From contig CAWDLN010000003.1 in the NCBI GenBank assembly GCA_963803115.1, forward strand, positions 186,001 through 250,000: DNA of 64,000 nt, in the 5' to 3' direction. The notes beneath the pieces are model-generated. The model had not been told where the DNA came from and did not search any database. It saw nothing but the letters and a program-made list of their open reading frames with translations. Positions within the stretch are counted from its first letter, which is position 1, and each line of letters opens with the position of its first letter. A program made the translations under genes and the position numbers. Below, in pieces: positions 15,953 through 23,914 of this stretch. The stretch comes from DATBGZ01 sp963803115. Lineage in GTDB: Bacteria > Actinomycetota > Actinomycetes > Mycobacteriales > Micromonosporaceae.

Positions 15953-17971
15953 CTAGACGGCTGCCTCGAGGTCCACGGTAGGGCTGGTCGCGGTAGGTTC
16001 GTCCCGGGTGCCCGTCAGCCGGATGGTCGCCGAGCCCCGGCTCGCCTCGCGGGTGGTGAACAGGATGACCTGGTGCCGATGCGCCGTGGCAATCTTGGCG
16101 AGGACGTCTACCAGCGCGGTCGCGCGCTCGGAGTCCAGGTGCGCGAAGCTGTCATCGAGCAGGAGCGGACCATGCTCGGTGCCCCGTGCTCTCAGGAACA
16201 GAGCCAGCCGGAGCAGTAGCTGCACCAGTTCCGACGTGCCCTGGGAATCCTCGAAGGCGTCCACTTCCGGCTCGTCAGGTCCGGCGATGCGGACGTCGAG
16301 CCACTCTGGGTCGATGTGCACCGACGTGTACCGTCCATCGGTGACGTCGCCCAACCAGTCCTGCACGTGGTATTCGAGTTCCGCGGCCACGGCCTGGTAC
16401 ACGGCGGCCCGCGCCGCGTCCAACCGGCTGACGGTTGCCGCGAGGGCGGTGTCGAGCCGCTGCAGGCGGTCGCACTCGGCCGAGGCCGCATCGTAGCCGT
16501 CGGCCGTCGGGGCGATGACAGACATCGATGTGTCGATATCCTGTAGCGCCTGCACCGCCTCTTCCTCGGCTAAAGTGGCACGTTCGCTTTCCGCCACCAA
16601 CTCGGCCAAGCTCTCGGATCGTCGCGGCTGCGGAGGTATGTCCAATCCGAGGTTGCCGTTCGGCTCCACGGACCCCGCCGCTGCATGCCGGCGTAGGTCG
16701 GCGGCTTGCTGCTTCGCCTCGGCCACTCGTTGTTCAAGGTCGACAATGGACGGTGCGTCGACCTGAGGCGAGTCGGCGCTTCGGTAGCGATTGATCGCGG
16801 TGATGACGTCATCGTCCGGGTCCAGGGTATATCCGGCCGCCGCGAGCGTGTCGCGCAGCGCCTCCCGACGCTCCGCGACCGCCTGCCGCGCTCCCTCCGT
16901 CGGTGATGTCATCTCCTCCGGCGATGACAACGCGGTCGTCGCGGGCATCTGAGACGGTGATCGCGAACTGGTGTTGGAGCTTGCGGTCCGACCACGACCG
17001 GCGATGACGTCCACCCACGCAGTCAGACGGTGCCTTGATTCGGGCCGGGACGCGGAAGCAGCCGCGACCGGCGTGAGCTGGCTCGCCTCCAGGTCAGCCA
17101 ACGTGGCGAGTGCTTGCCCGTACTCGATCTCGGCATGCGCAACCGCCTCGTCGTTTGCGGCCGCTGTGGCCGCCGCCCGTCGGGCTTGCTCCAGTTCGGA
17201 CTCCAGACGCTGCAGACCTGCCTCGGCGTCGACAAGCCTCGCCGCATCAACCCGCCTGCGTAGATCTTCGACGCGCTGGCGCGCGGAATCCACAGTGGAC
17301 TGCGCGAGGTGGCGGCGGTCGGCGAGGCTTTGGTGCTCCGCCCGGGCGGCCTCGGCCGCGTGCAGCGCTGTGACGGCCCGCCCGTACGGGCTGTGTCCGT
17401 CGCTCGCGTCGCCGAACACGCGCTGCCGGTGCTGGGTGATTCGTTCGATTGCCGGCAGGACCGCGTGGGCGCCCGGGCCGGCTGCGACCGCGCGCCGTAA
17501 CGCCCGCCCGCTCGTGTCATCCGGCAGGGCGAGCAAGCCGTACGCCTGCTCGATCCATGCGGTCGCCGCGAACGATCGACGGTCCAGACCGAGCCACGGT
17601 GTGACGTCGAGGCTGCCGTTGGGCTGGCGGATTTCTCTGGCGATATCACTGCTTGTGCTTGCCTCGGAGGCCGATGAGTCGTTGGGCTCGAGCAGGTTCT
17701 GAGCAATGTCGATCTCGCGGCCGTCGTCGAGAACGACCGTGCTCGACACGGACCAACCCTCCGCACGGCGCGGCTTTCGGCGCGTAAGTCGGCGGTCGAT
17801 CGCAGCCGTGGTCTCGGCTGGCACACCGTAGAGTGCGGCATATATGGCCGCGTGCCAGGTCGACTTCCCGGTGCCGTTAGCACCGACGATGATGTTGAGG
17901 CCATTCGTGAGATGCAGCGTCTTTTCAGCGATATCACCGAATGCGTGCGCGGTGACACTACGGATCCACAT
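15953..17971 (-). CDS. YhaN/SbcC/RecF-like AAA ATPase
   Basis: A 672-residue P-loop ATPase of the SMC/SbcC/RecF class. It opens MWIRSVTAHAFGD and has Walker A GANGTGKST at residues 30-38. The middle (about 210-560) is rich in Glu, Ala and Arg heptads, as expected for a coiled-coil arm, with a Ser/Pro-rich break near 310-350. Walker B is LLLDDSFAHLDSERA, starting at 603. The arm is shorter than in SbcC (about 1000 residues) and close to YhaN-type proteins. These work with a calcineurin-like nuclease encoded just upstream. Here the upstream frame is only the last 56 residues of such a nuclease. The start overlaps that stop by one base (TGATG). Confidence 0.78.
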   Translation of the reverse strand: MWIRSVTAHAFGDIAEKTLHLTNGLNIIVGANGTGKSTWHAAIYAALYGVPAETTAAIDRRLTRRKPRRAEGWSVSSTVVLDDGREIDIAQNLLEPNDSSASEASTSSDIAREIRQPNGSLDVTPWLGLDRRSFAATAWIEQAYGLLALPDDTSGRALRRAVAAGPGAHAVLPAIERITQHRQRVFGDASDGHSPYGRAVTALHAAEAARAEHQSLADRRHLAQSTVDSARQRVEDLRRRVDAARLVDAEAGLQRLESELEQARRAAATAAANDEAVAHAEIEYGQALATLADLEASQLTPVAAASASRPESRHRLTAWVDVIAGRGRTASSNTSSRSPSQMPATTALSSPEEMTSPTEGARQAVAERREALRDTLAAAGYTLDPDDDVITAINRYRSADSPQVDAPSIVDLEQRVAEAKQQAADLRRHAAAGSVEPNGNLGLDIPPQPRRSESLAELVAESERATLAEEEAVQALQDIDTSMSVIAPTADGYDAASAECDRLQRLDTALAATVSRLDAARAAVYQAVAAELEYHVQDWLGDVTDGRYTSVHIDPEWLDVRIAGPDEPEVDAFEDSQGTSELVQLLLRLALFLRARGTEHGPLLLDDSFAHLDSERATALVDVLAKIATAHRHQVILFTTREASRGSATIRLTGTRDEPTATSPTVDLEAAV

Positions 17972-18141
17972 CAGCGCACCTCAAGATCCTCGTCGCCGTC
18001 GAGAGGGAGGAGCCCGACTCGAGTAGTCAGATCCCGCTCCGATTCAGATAACGTCGACGCGGCTGCGACGTCGCGCATGAATTGGCCGCGCACCGGTCGT
18101 TCTTGCGGGCGGGCCGCAGTGTGGGTGTTGCGCGACGTCAT
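17971..18141 (-). pseudogene. C-terminal stub of an SbcD/YhaO-like metallophosphoesterase
   Basis: A 56-residue frame with ATG at 18141, an excellent ribosome site (GGGAGGACGAA) and a stop overlapping the ATPase start. Its second half, RGQFMRDVAAASTLSESERD then GDEDLEVR at the end, looks like the C-terminus of the DNA-repair exonuclease that normally precedes the YhaN-like ATPase. The metal-binding phosphoesterase domain is absent, and the 267 bases upstream show none of its motifs in any frame. Either the domain was deleted and a new start arose, or the stub is now a small protein that only couples translation. The homology is short, so the call is moderate. Confidence 0.5.
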
Positions 18142-18408
18142 TTCGTCCTCCCGGCGCGTCGACGGCGCGGCTTACCGTCTCGTCGTGGTCTACAGCAGAG
18201 TCGCACAGATGGCCGTCCTTTCCCGATCGCGCCTCCAAAAAGATGATCGAGCCCAGCCAGGACTCGATGCCGCGAACATAGTCGTGGCAGGGTTTTGCGC
18301 CAAGCCCGCTGCGAGGGAAGCTCCGACCCGGAATTGATCGGGACTCACGTCGCAATTCGTCCTAACGCGCCTTTCCCGACCAAATCGCAGCGGACAGCGG
18401 CGTCGTGC
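18142..18408. other. Intergenic stretch upstream of the nuclease stub
   Basis: 267 bases between the stub and the DUF1684 gene, both on the minus strand. No frame shows the DxH or GNHD motifs of a phosphoesterase. It probably holds the promoter for the ATPase operon and the breakpoint of the nuclease deletion. Confidence 0.4.
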
Positions 18409-19005
18409 CTAGGACATTTTGTACACCAGTTCGCCGACACGAATAGACGCATTCACCCTGTTCTCGAGTGGTGCCAACGGGCACAGCCACGCCTCGTCAT
18501 AGGCACACGACGGGTTGTACAGGTAGTTCATATCCAGTCGCACCCGCTGACCTCCGAGCCACGTCAGACCGCGACCGTGGGTGCCCTTGACGGTGTCAGT
18601 GAGGTACCGCCCGCCTCCGTACGTCTCGCGGCCGCTGGTACCGTCCCGCACCGGGACGAACAGCCCGCCGCCGTACGCATCGATCCACCACACGCTCAGG
18701 TCACCCCACGGCGTCTCGGCGACCCCGACCCGGCGGTACGGGATGCGGCCGTCCGGACCACCCGTGTCGATGACCAGTTCACCCGCGGCGGGTCGGACGT
18801 CAACCTCGGCGACGAAGCTCGGGTCCTCGTCGAAGTACGACAGACCGCGGAAGGCTGGCCGCTCGCCCGGAGAGATCGGTGACTGTGGATGTCGTGCAAA
18901 GAGGTCATCGCGTCCGGCCCGGAAGCCGGCGATATCGCGGTCGGACAGGTAGAGCGCGGACACCGCGGCGCGCCAGTCCGCCAGCTCCAGCTCCGCCTGA
19001 CCCAC
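18409..19005 (-). CDS. DUF1684 family protein
   Basis: A 198-residue soluble protein of the DUF1684 family, which has no established function. Hallmarks are ADWRAAVSALY at the start, RHPQSPISPGERPAFRGLSY, then the C-terminal LDMNYLYNPSCAYDEAWLCP and LENRVNASIRVGE. The GTG at 19005 is chosen because GGAGG lies six bases upstream. An ATG 24 codons earlier would read through a 17-base tandem repeat and has no ribosome site. No signal peptide is present. It is flanked by the ATPase and YczE genes, and neither suggests a role. Confidence 0.82.
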   Translation of the reverse strand: MGQAELELADWRAAVSALYLSDRDIAGFRAGRDDLFARHPQSPISPGERPAFRGLSYFDEDPSFVAEVDVRPAAGELVIDTGGPDGRIPYRRVGVAETPWGDLSVWWIDAYGGGLFVPVRDGTSGRETYGGGRYLTDTVKGTHGRGLTWLGGQRVRLDMNYLYNPSCAYDEAWLCPLAPLENRVNASIRVGELVYKMS

Positions 19006-19023
19006 GACCCGCCTCCCTTGCTG

Positions 19024-19074
19024 CGTCCCCTGCCACGCGTCGTCCCCTGTCACGCATCGTCCCCTGTCACGCAT
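19024..19074. repeat. Three tandem copies of a 17-bp unit
   Basis: CGTCCCCTGTCACGCAT is repeated three times head to tail (19024-19040 with two changes, 19041-19057, 19058-19074). It lies just upstream of the preferred DUF1684 start. It could be a binding site cluster or a slippage product. Confidence 0.7.
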
Positions 19075-19153
19075 CATCGCCTGCGCACGGGCCAGTTGGT
19101 CACCAACAGGGCAGTTCGGATGACGAGAGTGCCCACTTTCTGACCAAGTGGGC

Positions 19154-19828
19154 CTACGAATTGGCCGGCGCGGGGACCAGAACGGCGGACGCGGCGCGCA
19201 CGTCAGGCACGCGGACGGTGAACAGCGGAAGCAGCACGTGGACGAGTGGGCCGATCGCCAACGCGTAGACGACCGTGCCGATGCCGAGCCGCCCGCCGAG
19301 AAGGAACCCGACCGCCACCACGCTCACCTCGATCACCGTACGTACCATCCGGATCGAGTGACCGCGCGCGGCGAGGCCGGTCATCAACCCGTCGCGCGGA
19401 CCGGGACCAAGCCGGGCTCCAATGTAGAGGCCCGACGCGACGGCACAGAGCAGCACTCCGGCGACCAGGAACAGGATCCGGCTCCACAACAGCGATGGTG
19501 TCGGCAACACCGCGAGCGCGACGTCGACGCCGACCCCGATGACGACCACATTGGACAGTGTGCCGATGCCGGGGCGCTGGCGAAGGGGAATCCACAACAG
19601 CAGGACCACGACACCGACGATCATTGTGATCGTCCCGATGGACAGGCCGGTACGGCGGGCCAGCCCCTGATGGAAGACGTCCCACGGCTGGTTGCCCAGC
19701 CGGGCCTCCACCATGAGCGCCATGCTCACGGCGTAGGTGATGAGTCCGAGGTACAGGCGGGTGAGCCGGGCTCCGGGTCGGACGCGGAGAGCGAGAGGTT
19801 GAAGGCTGGCCTTGCCGGAGGGTGCCAT
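19154..19828 (-). CDS. YczE/YyaS family membrane protein
   Basis: A 224-residue integral membrane protein with five or six hydrophobic segments. The start LTRLYLGLITYAVSMALMVE and GNQPWDVFHQGLARRTGLSI are characteristic of the YczE/YyaS family (COG2364). GLYIGARLGPGPRDGLMTGL repeats the same fold later. Its biochemical role is unknown. It is divergent from a MocR-type regulator, the same arrangement as yczE-yczR in Bacillus, where the regulator controls the membrane gene. The ATG at 19828 has no good ribosome site, and upstream starts would run into the shared promoter, so the start is uncertain. Confidence 0.82.
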   Translation of the reverse strand: MAPSGKASLQPLALRVRPGARLTRLYLGLITYAVSMALMVEARLGNQPWDVFHQGLARRTGLSIGTITMIVGVVVLLLWIPLRQRPGIGTLSNVVVIGVGVDVALAVLPTPSLLWSRILFLVAGVLLCAVASGLYIGARLGPGPRDGLMTGLAARGHSIRMVRTVIEVSVVAVGFLLGGRLGIGTVVYALAIGPLVHVLLPLFTVRVPDVRAASAVLVPAPANS

Positions 19829-19832
19829 GCGT

Positions 19833-19872
19833 GCCAATATGAAGGCCAATCCGGGCAAGACAAAGAGCCAAT
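19833..19872. promoter_or_regulatory. Three direct GCCAAT repeats, candidate MocR operator
   Basis: GCCAAT occurs at 19833, 19845 and 19867, all on the same strand, 12 and 22 bases apart (about one and two helix turns). They fill the 59-base gap between the divergent yczE-like and MocR genes. MocR regulators such as GabR and PdxR bind short direct repeats in this kind of gap. The assignment is inferred from spacing and position. Confidence 0.55.
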
Positions 19873-19887
19873 CTCCAAGGAGTGGCC

Positions 19888-21369
19888 TTGACGAATACAG
19901 TTCGAGGTAGCCACTTGGTCCGACTGCTTGACCAGTGGCGCACGATCCGTGGCCAACGAGGCAGCCGCCTGCCGGAGTACGCCGCCCTGGCCGCGTCGAT
20001 CCGAGGACTCCTTCGCGACGGCCGGCTCCCACTCGGTGTCCGCCTCCCGGCCGAACGCGAGCTGGCCGAGACGCTCGCGGTGAGCCGGACCACAGTGACG
20101 GCCGCCTACCGTGACCTCCGCGAATCGGGACATCTGTCGAGTCGCCGGGGCGCCGGGAGCTGGACCGCCCTGCCACCTGGCCAGCGGTTGGCGACCTCGG
20201 GACTCTGGTCGCCGGTCGACCAGGACGACATGATCGACCTGGGCTGTGCCGCGCTCGGCGCGCCGGAACAACTCGCGGACGCGGTGGCGGCGGCGGTCGA
20301 GGACCTGCCCTCGTACACCAAAGGCGTTGGATACCACCCATCCGGCCTGCTGACGCTGCGGGAGCGGGCGGCCCGTACATTCACCGACCGGGGCCTGCCG
20401 ACGGACCCCGACCAGATCATGATTACAAGTGGCGTGCAACAGGCCGTCGACCTCGTCCTGCGATTGTTGGCTGCGCCGGGCCAGTCGGTGCTGGTGGAGT
20501 CACCCACGTACCCCAATGTGCTCGCCGCGCTGCGCGCCCACCGGACGCGCATAATCACGGCTAACCTCGACCCGGTCACCGGGTGGGACGAGGACATGCT
20601 GTTGGCCGAGGTGCGGGCGAGCCGGCCGGCGCTGGCCTACGTGATCCCGGACTTCCAGAACCCGACCGGCCACGTGATGTCGCACACCTTGCGCGAGCGG
20701 CTGCCCACGGCCGCGCATCGGGCCGGCACCGATGTCATCGCCGACGAGTCCTTTGTAGACCTTCGATTCGACCACGCGGACCTTCCGTTCGACGACGGCG
20801 ACCCGACGCCGCCGGTGGCCGCGTTCGACCCGCACGCGCGGGTGCTCACCGTTGGCGGGATGAGCAAGCCGTACTGGGGTGGCCTGCGGGTCGGGTGGAT
20901 CCGGGCCGCGGTGCCGGTGATCGCGCGACTGTCCGCGATGCGCGTCGCGGTGGACATGGCCGGCCCGGTGCTCGACCAACTCGTCGCTGCGCACCTGCTG
21001 GATCGCCGGGCCGAGGTCATACCGGCGCGTCGGGCCCAGTTGCGGGCGCGCTGTGATGCCCTCGCCACGCTCCTGCGGACCCACCTACCCGGGTGGTCAT
21101 TCACGCCGCCGCGCGGCGGAGTCAGCCTCTGGGCGGAACTGGAGGCGCCGGTCTCGACCGCGCTCGCCCAGGCCGCCCTGGAACATGGCGTGCGACTCGC
21201 GCCCGGGCCGTCATTTGGGGTCGCCGGCACGCTGGAACGCTTCGTACGACTGCCATTCACACTGTCCGAAATGGACCTTGCCGAGGCGGTGCGTCGACTG
21301 GCGGCCGCGCGGTCCGACCTCACCCGGGCCCGTCCAGCGCAGTGGTCCCCGCCGTCGCTCGTCGCCTAG
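19888..21369 (+). CDS. MocR-type PLP-dependent transcriptional regulator (YczR-like)
   Basis: A 493-residue chimera of a GntR winged helix and an aminotransferase fold. The DNA-binding part holds LAASIRGLLRDGRLPLG and LAVSRTTVTAAYRDL. The aminotransferase part shows YHPSGLLTLRERAAR, PDFQNPTGHVM and GGMSKPYWGGLRVGW, where the Lys before PYW is the expected PLP anchor. It starts with TTG at 19888, preceded by AAGGAG; a GTG two codons earlier overlaps that ribosome site. It most likely controls itself and the divergent YczE gene in response to a PLP vitamer or amino compound. Confidence 0.88.
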   Translation: MTNTVRGSHLVRLLDQWRTIRGQRGSRLPEYAALAASIRGLLRDGRLPLGVRLPAERELAETLAVSRTTVTAAYRDLRESGHLSSRRGAGSWTALPPGQRLATSGLWSPVDQDDMIDLGCAALGAPEQLADAVAAAVEDLPSYTKGVGYHPSGLLTLRERAARTFTDRGLPTDPDQIMITSGVQQAVDLVLRLLAAPGQSVLVESPTYPNVLAALRAHRTRIITANLDPVTGWDEDMLLAEVRASRPALAYVIPDFQNPTGHVMSHTLRERLPTAAHRAGTDVIADESFVDLRFDHADLPFDDGDPTPPVAAFDPHARVLTVGGMSKPYWGGLRVGWIRAAVPVIARLSAMRVAVDMAGPVLDQLVAAHLLDRRAEVIPARRAQLRARCDALATLLRTHLPGWSFTPPRGGVSLWAELEAPVSTALAQAALEHGVRLAPGPSFGVAGTLERFVRLPFTLSEMDLAEAVRRLAAARSDLTRARPAQWSPPSLVA

Positions 21370-21510
21370 GCCCACGAGCGCACGTCTACCGCCACCTTCA
21401 TCCTATCGGTGGGGTGGGCCTCGACAAATCGGCCTCGATGACGATTTTTCTGCTCTGACCTGCACATATGCTCGTCAGGCTGCACATCCCACGCCGACGG
21501 GGGGAGTACT

Positions 21511-23814
21511 GTGCCCGACGCCCGCTCCAAGGAAATCGTGAGCGAACAGAAGTTTGTCGATCGTGTCTATGAACGGGTAGAGACGCTGCGCGGGCAGACG
21601 AACGACCTCGCCGCGGAAGGCCGGGCGCGCGCCGCCTCCGGCCCGACGAGCGGCCTCGTTGAACGCGACGCGATGGTCCACCGCGCGGCCCGGCAACTGC
21701 GCGCGCTCGACGCCGAGGCCGAAGGGCTCGTCTTCGGCCGGCTCGACTTCGACGACGGCGAGGTCTACCACGTCGGGCGGCTCGGAGTGCGGGACGACGC
21801 ACGCGAGCCGCTGCTGATCGACTGGCGAGCGCCGGCCGCCGCACCCTTCTACCGGGCTACCCCGGGCGACCCGCTCGGAGTGGTGCGCCGGCGGGTCATC
21901 ATCTGCCGGGGACCCGAGGTCATCGACCTCGACGACGACCTGCTGGTCCCGGAGCAGGCGGGCGACCTGGCCGTGCTCGGTGAAGGGGCCCTGCTGGCCG
22001 CGTTGCGTCGATCCCGGGGGCCGCGCATGCGCGACATCGTCACGACGATCCAGCGCGAGCAGGACGAGGCGATCCGCGCGCCGGCCCGAGGAGTCACCCT
22101 TATCACCGGCGGGCCCGGAACTGGCAAGACACAGGTGGCGCTACATCGCGCGGCGTACCTGCTCTACACCGACCGCGGCCGATTCGCTGACGGCCGGGTA
22201 CTTGTCGTCGGGCCGTCGACGGTGTTCACGAACTACATCAGCCGGGTGTTGCCGGCGCTCGGAGAGGACAGCGTCCATCTGCGGGCCGTGGGCGAGCTCG
22301 TCGACGGGGTGACCGCCACCCGGCGCGACTGCGCGCAGGTCGCCGAGATCAAGGGCAGCGCCCGGATGAGGGACGTGCTCGTCGAGCTGATGTGGCAGAC
22401 GCCGCCATCCGCGCCCGATCGGCTGCGAGTGGTGTACGCCGGCCAGGTGCTGACGCTGAATGGGTCGGACCTGGCGGCGGCCCGCACCCGGATCCGGGCA
22501 TTGGCGGAAGCGGCCGGAACCGCACCCAACGCCGCTCGCCGCGTCGCGTCGGATGTCCTCCTGGAATCTCTTTGGTCCAAAGTGGACGGACTCCATCTCG
22601 ACCGGGAGCTGTTCACCGACGAGGTCGCCGACCGCTCAGAGTTCATGCGGTTCATCGCAGCGTGGTGGCCGAGGCTCACGCCGGCGCACACTCTTTCGTG
22701 GTTGGCCGACGCCAGCCGCGTGCCGGTTCTGACTGCCGCGGAGGCCAAGACACTGGCCGAATCGTACGACGGGCGATCTGATTGGGCCGTCGATGACGTG
22801 CCTCTGCTCGACGAGCTGGCGGAGCTTCTCGGTGAACCGCAGAAGACACCGGCGAGCGCCCCCACGCCCCGGTCACGGCTTCGGGAGCTCACCACGGGCC
22901 CGCAACGAGTGGACAATTTCGTGCTGAGCTGCCGCCTGTACGACGGCTGGAGCCTTTACGCCCCGGGGCACCCGACCCCCATCGCGCTCGCCGGGCCGGG
23001 CATCGACAATGACGCGGTCGTTGCCGCGCAGCGCTGGGCGGAGGCCGTCATCCTGCGCGAAGGGCACCGGGTGGTGAGCTGGACCGACGGTTACGACCCG
23101 TACGGCGAGGAGGGGTACGAGCCGGTGCTCGCCGAACCGTTGCCGGATCCCGAGCCGGAGGCGGAATCCATGGACGCCGACGACTATGCCCACGTGATCG
23201 TCGACGAAGCCCAGGATCTGTCCCCTATGGAGTGTCGGATGATCGCGCGGCGGGCGGCCCACGCCTCGATGACGATCGTGGGTGATCGTGGCCAGGCGAC
23301 CCACCCGCTCGCCTCCGACTCGTGGCCAGAGTTGCTCGGGCGGCTCGGCCGGCGTGATGCCCGGACCCTGGAGCTGCGTACCGGATACCGGGTACCGCAG
23401 GCGATCGCCGACTACGCGGCCCGGTTCCTGACGCCATCGATTGCCCCAACGCACTCCTACCGTTCCGGCGGGACGGTGTCCGTGCGCCAGATCGACGACC
23501 TCGGCGATGCCGTCCGTCACGCGGTCGACGAGGCGCCCCGCGACGGCACGGTGGCCGTCATCGCCGCCGACGACGCGATCGAGGAGATCGCCCGTATGGT
23601 CGACCGGCCCGACGTGGCATTGGTGCCGGCCAGCCTCGTCAAGGGCCTGGAGTACGACCATGTGATCGTGGTCGAGCCGGGCGACGTCGTGGCCGCCGAA
23701 CCGCGTGGCTACAGCCGGCTCTACGTGATGCTCACCCGCGCGGTGTCCGGACTGGTCGTGCTCCATCGCAAGCGTCTGCCCGACCCACTTCGCGATGACC
23801 GGTCGTCGTCCTAA
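21511..23814 (+). CDS. HelD-type UvrD/Rep superfamily ATPase (RNA polymerase recycling factor)
   Basis: A 767-residue superfamily 1 helicase-like protein. It opens with a coiled N-terminal arm (residues about 1-60) and a domain with LIDWRAPAAAPFYRATP, typical of HelD. Walker A is GGPGTGKT at 200-207. Later come VIVDEAQDLSPMECRM, GDRGQATHP and a C-terminal motor domain with VKGLEYDHVIVVEP and YVMLTRA. HelD proteins bind RNA polymerase, release stalled complexes and, in the actinobacterial HelR class, protect against rifamycins. It starts with GTG at 21511 behind GGGGGAG. It stands alone between the MocR gene and a convergent ligase gene. Confidence 0.88.
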   Translation: MPDARSKEIVSEQKFVDRVYERVETLRGQTNDLAAEGRARAASGPTSGLVERDAMVHRAARQLRALDAEAEGLVFGRLDFDDGEVYHVGRLGVRDDAREPLLIDWRAPAAAPFYRATPGDPLGVVRRRVIICRGPEVIDLDDDLLVPEQAGDLAVLGEGALLAALRRSRGPRMRDIVTTIQREQDEAIRAPARGVTLITGGPGTGKTQVALHRAAYLLYTDRGRFADGRVLVVGPSTVFTNYISRVLPALGEDSVHLRAVGELVDGVTATRRDCAQVAEIKGSARMRDVLVELMWQTPPSAPDRLRVVYAGQVLTLNGSDLAAARTRIRALAEAAGTAPNAARRVASDVLLESLWSKVDGLHLDRELFTDEVADRSEFMRFIAAWWPRLTPAHTLSWLADASRVPVLTAAEAKTLAESYDGRSDWAVDDVPLLDELAELLGEPQKTPASAPTPRSRLRELTTGPQRVDNFVLSCRLYDGWSLYAPGHPTPIALAGPGIDNDAVVAAQRWAEAVILREGHRVVSWTDGYDPYGEEGYEPVLAEPLPDPEPEAESMDADDYAHVIVDEAQDLSPMECRMIARRAAHASMTIVGDRGQATHPLASDSWPELLGRLGRRDARTLELRTGYRVPQAIADYAARFLTPSIAPTHSYRSGGTVSVRQIDDLGDAVRHAVDEAPRDGTVAVIAADDAIEEIARMVDRPDVALVPASLVKGLEYDHVIVVEPGDVVAAEPRGYSRLYVMLTRAVSGLVVLHRKRLPDPLRDDRSSS

Positions 23815-23839
23815 GTGGACGGTGTGGGCCGAGAGGGGT

Positions 23840-23894
23840 GTTAAGAAGGGTCCCCTCCTATGCCGGAAACGCTAAGAAGGGGACCCTGCTTAAC
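23840..23894. repeat. Intergenic palindrome (TTAAGAAGGG type), likely two-way terminator
   Basis: The left arm GTTAAGAAGGGTCCCC (23840-23855) and right arm (23879-23894) are reverse complements at 15 of 16 positions, with a 23-base spacer. The right half, TAAGAAGGGGACCCTGCTTA, is itself almost palindromic. It sits between the convergent helD and fadD genes. I recall TTAAGAAGGG palindromes as frequent between genes of Micromonospora relatives. The position fits a bidirectional terminator. Confidence 0.65.
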
Positions 23895-23914
23895 AGTCGG
23901 GCTCGGGCTCGGGC

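Noticed and set aside
22873..23766. 297-codon minus-strand frame
   Set aside because: Mirrors the helD gene and has a histidine/arginine-rich composition typical of antisense frames in high-GC DNA.
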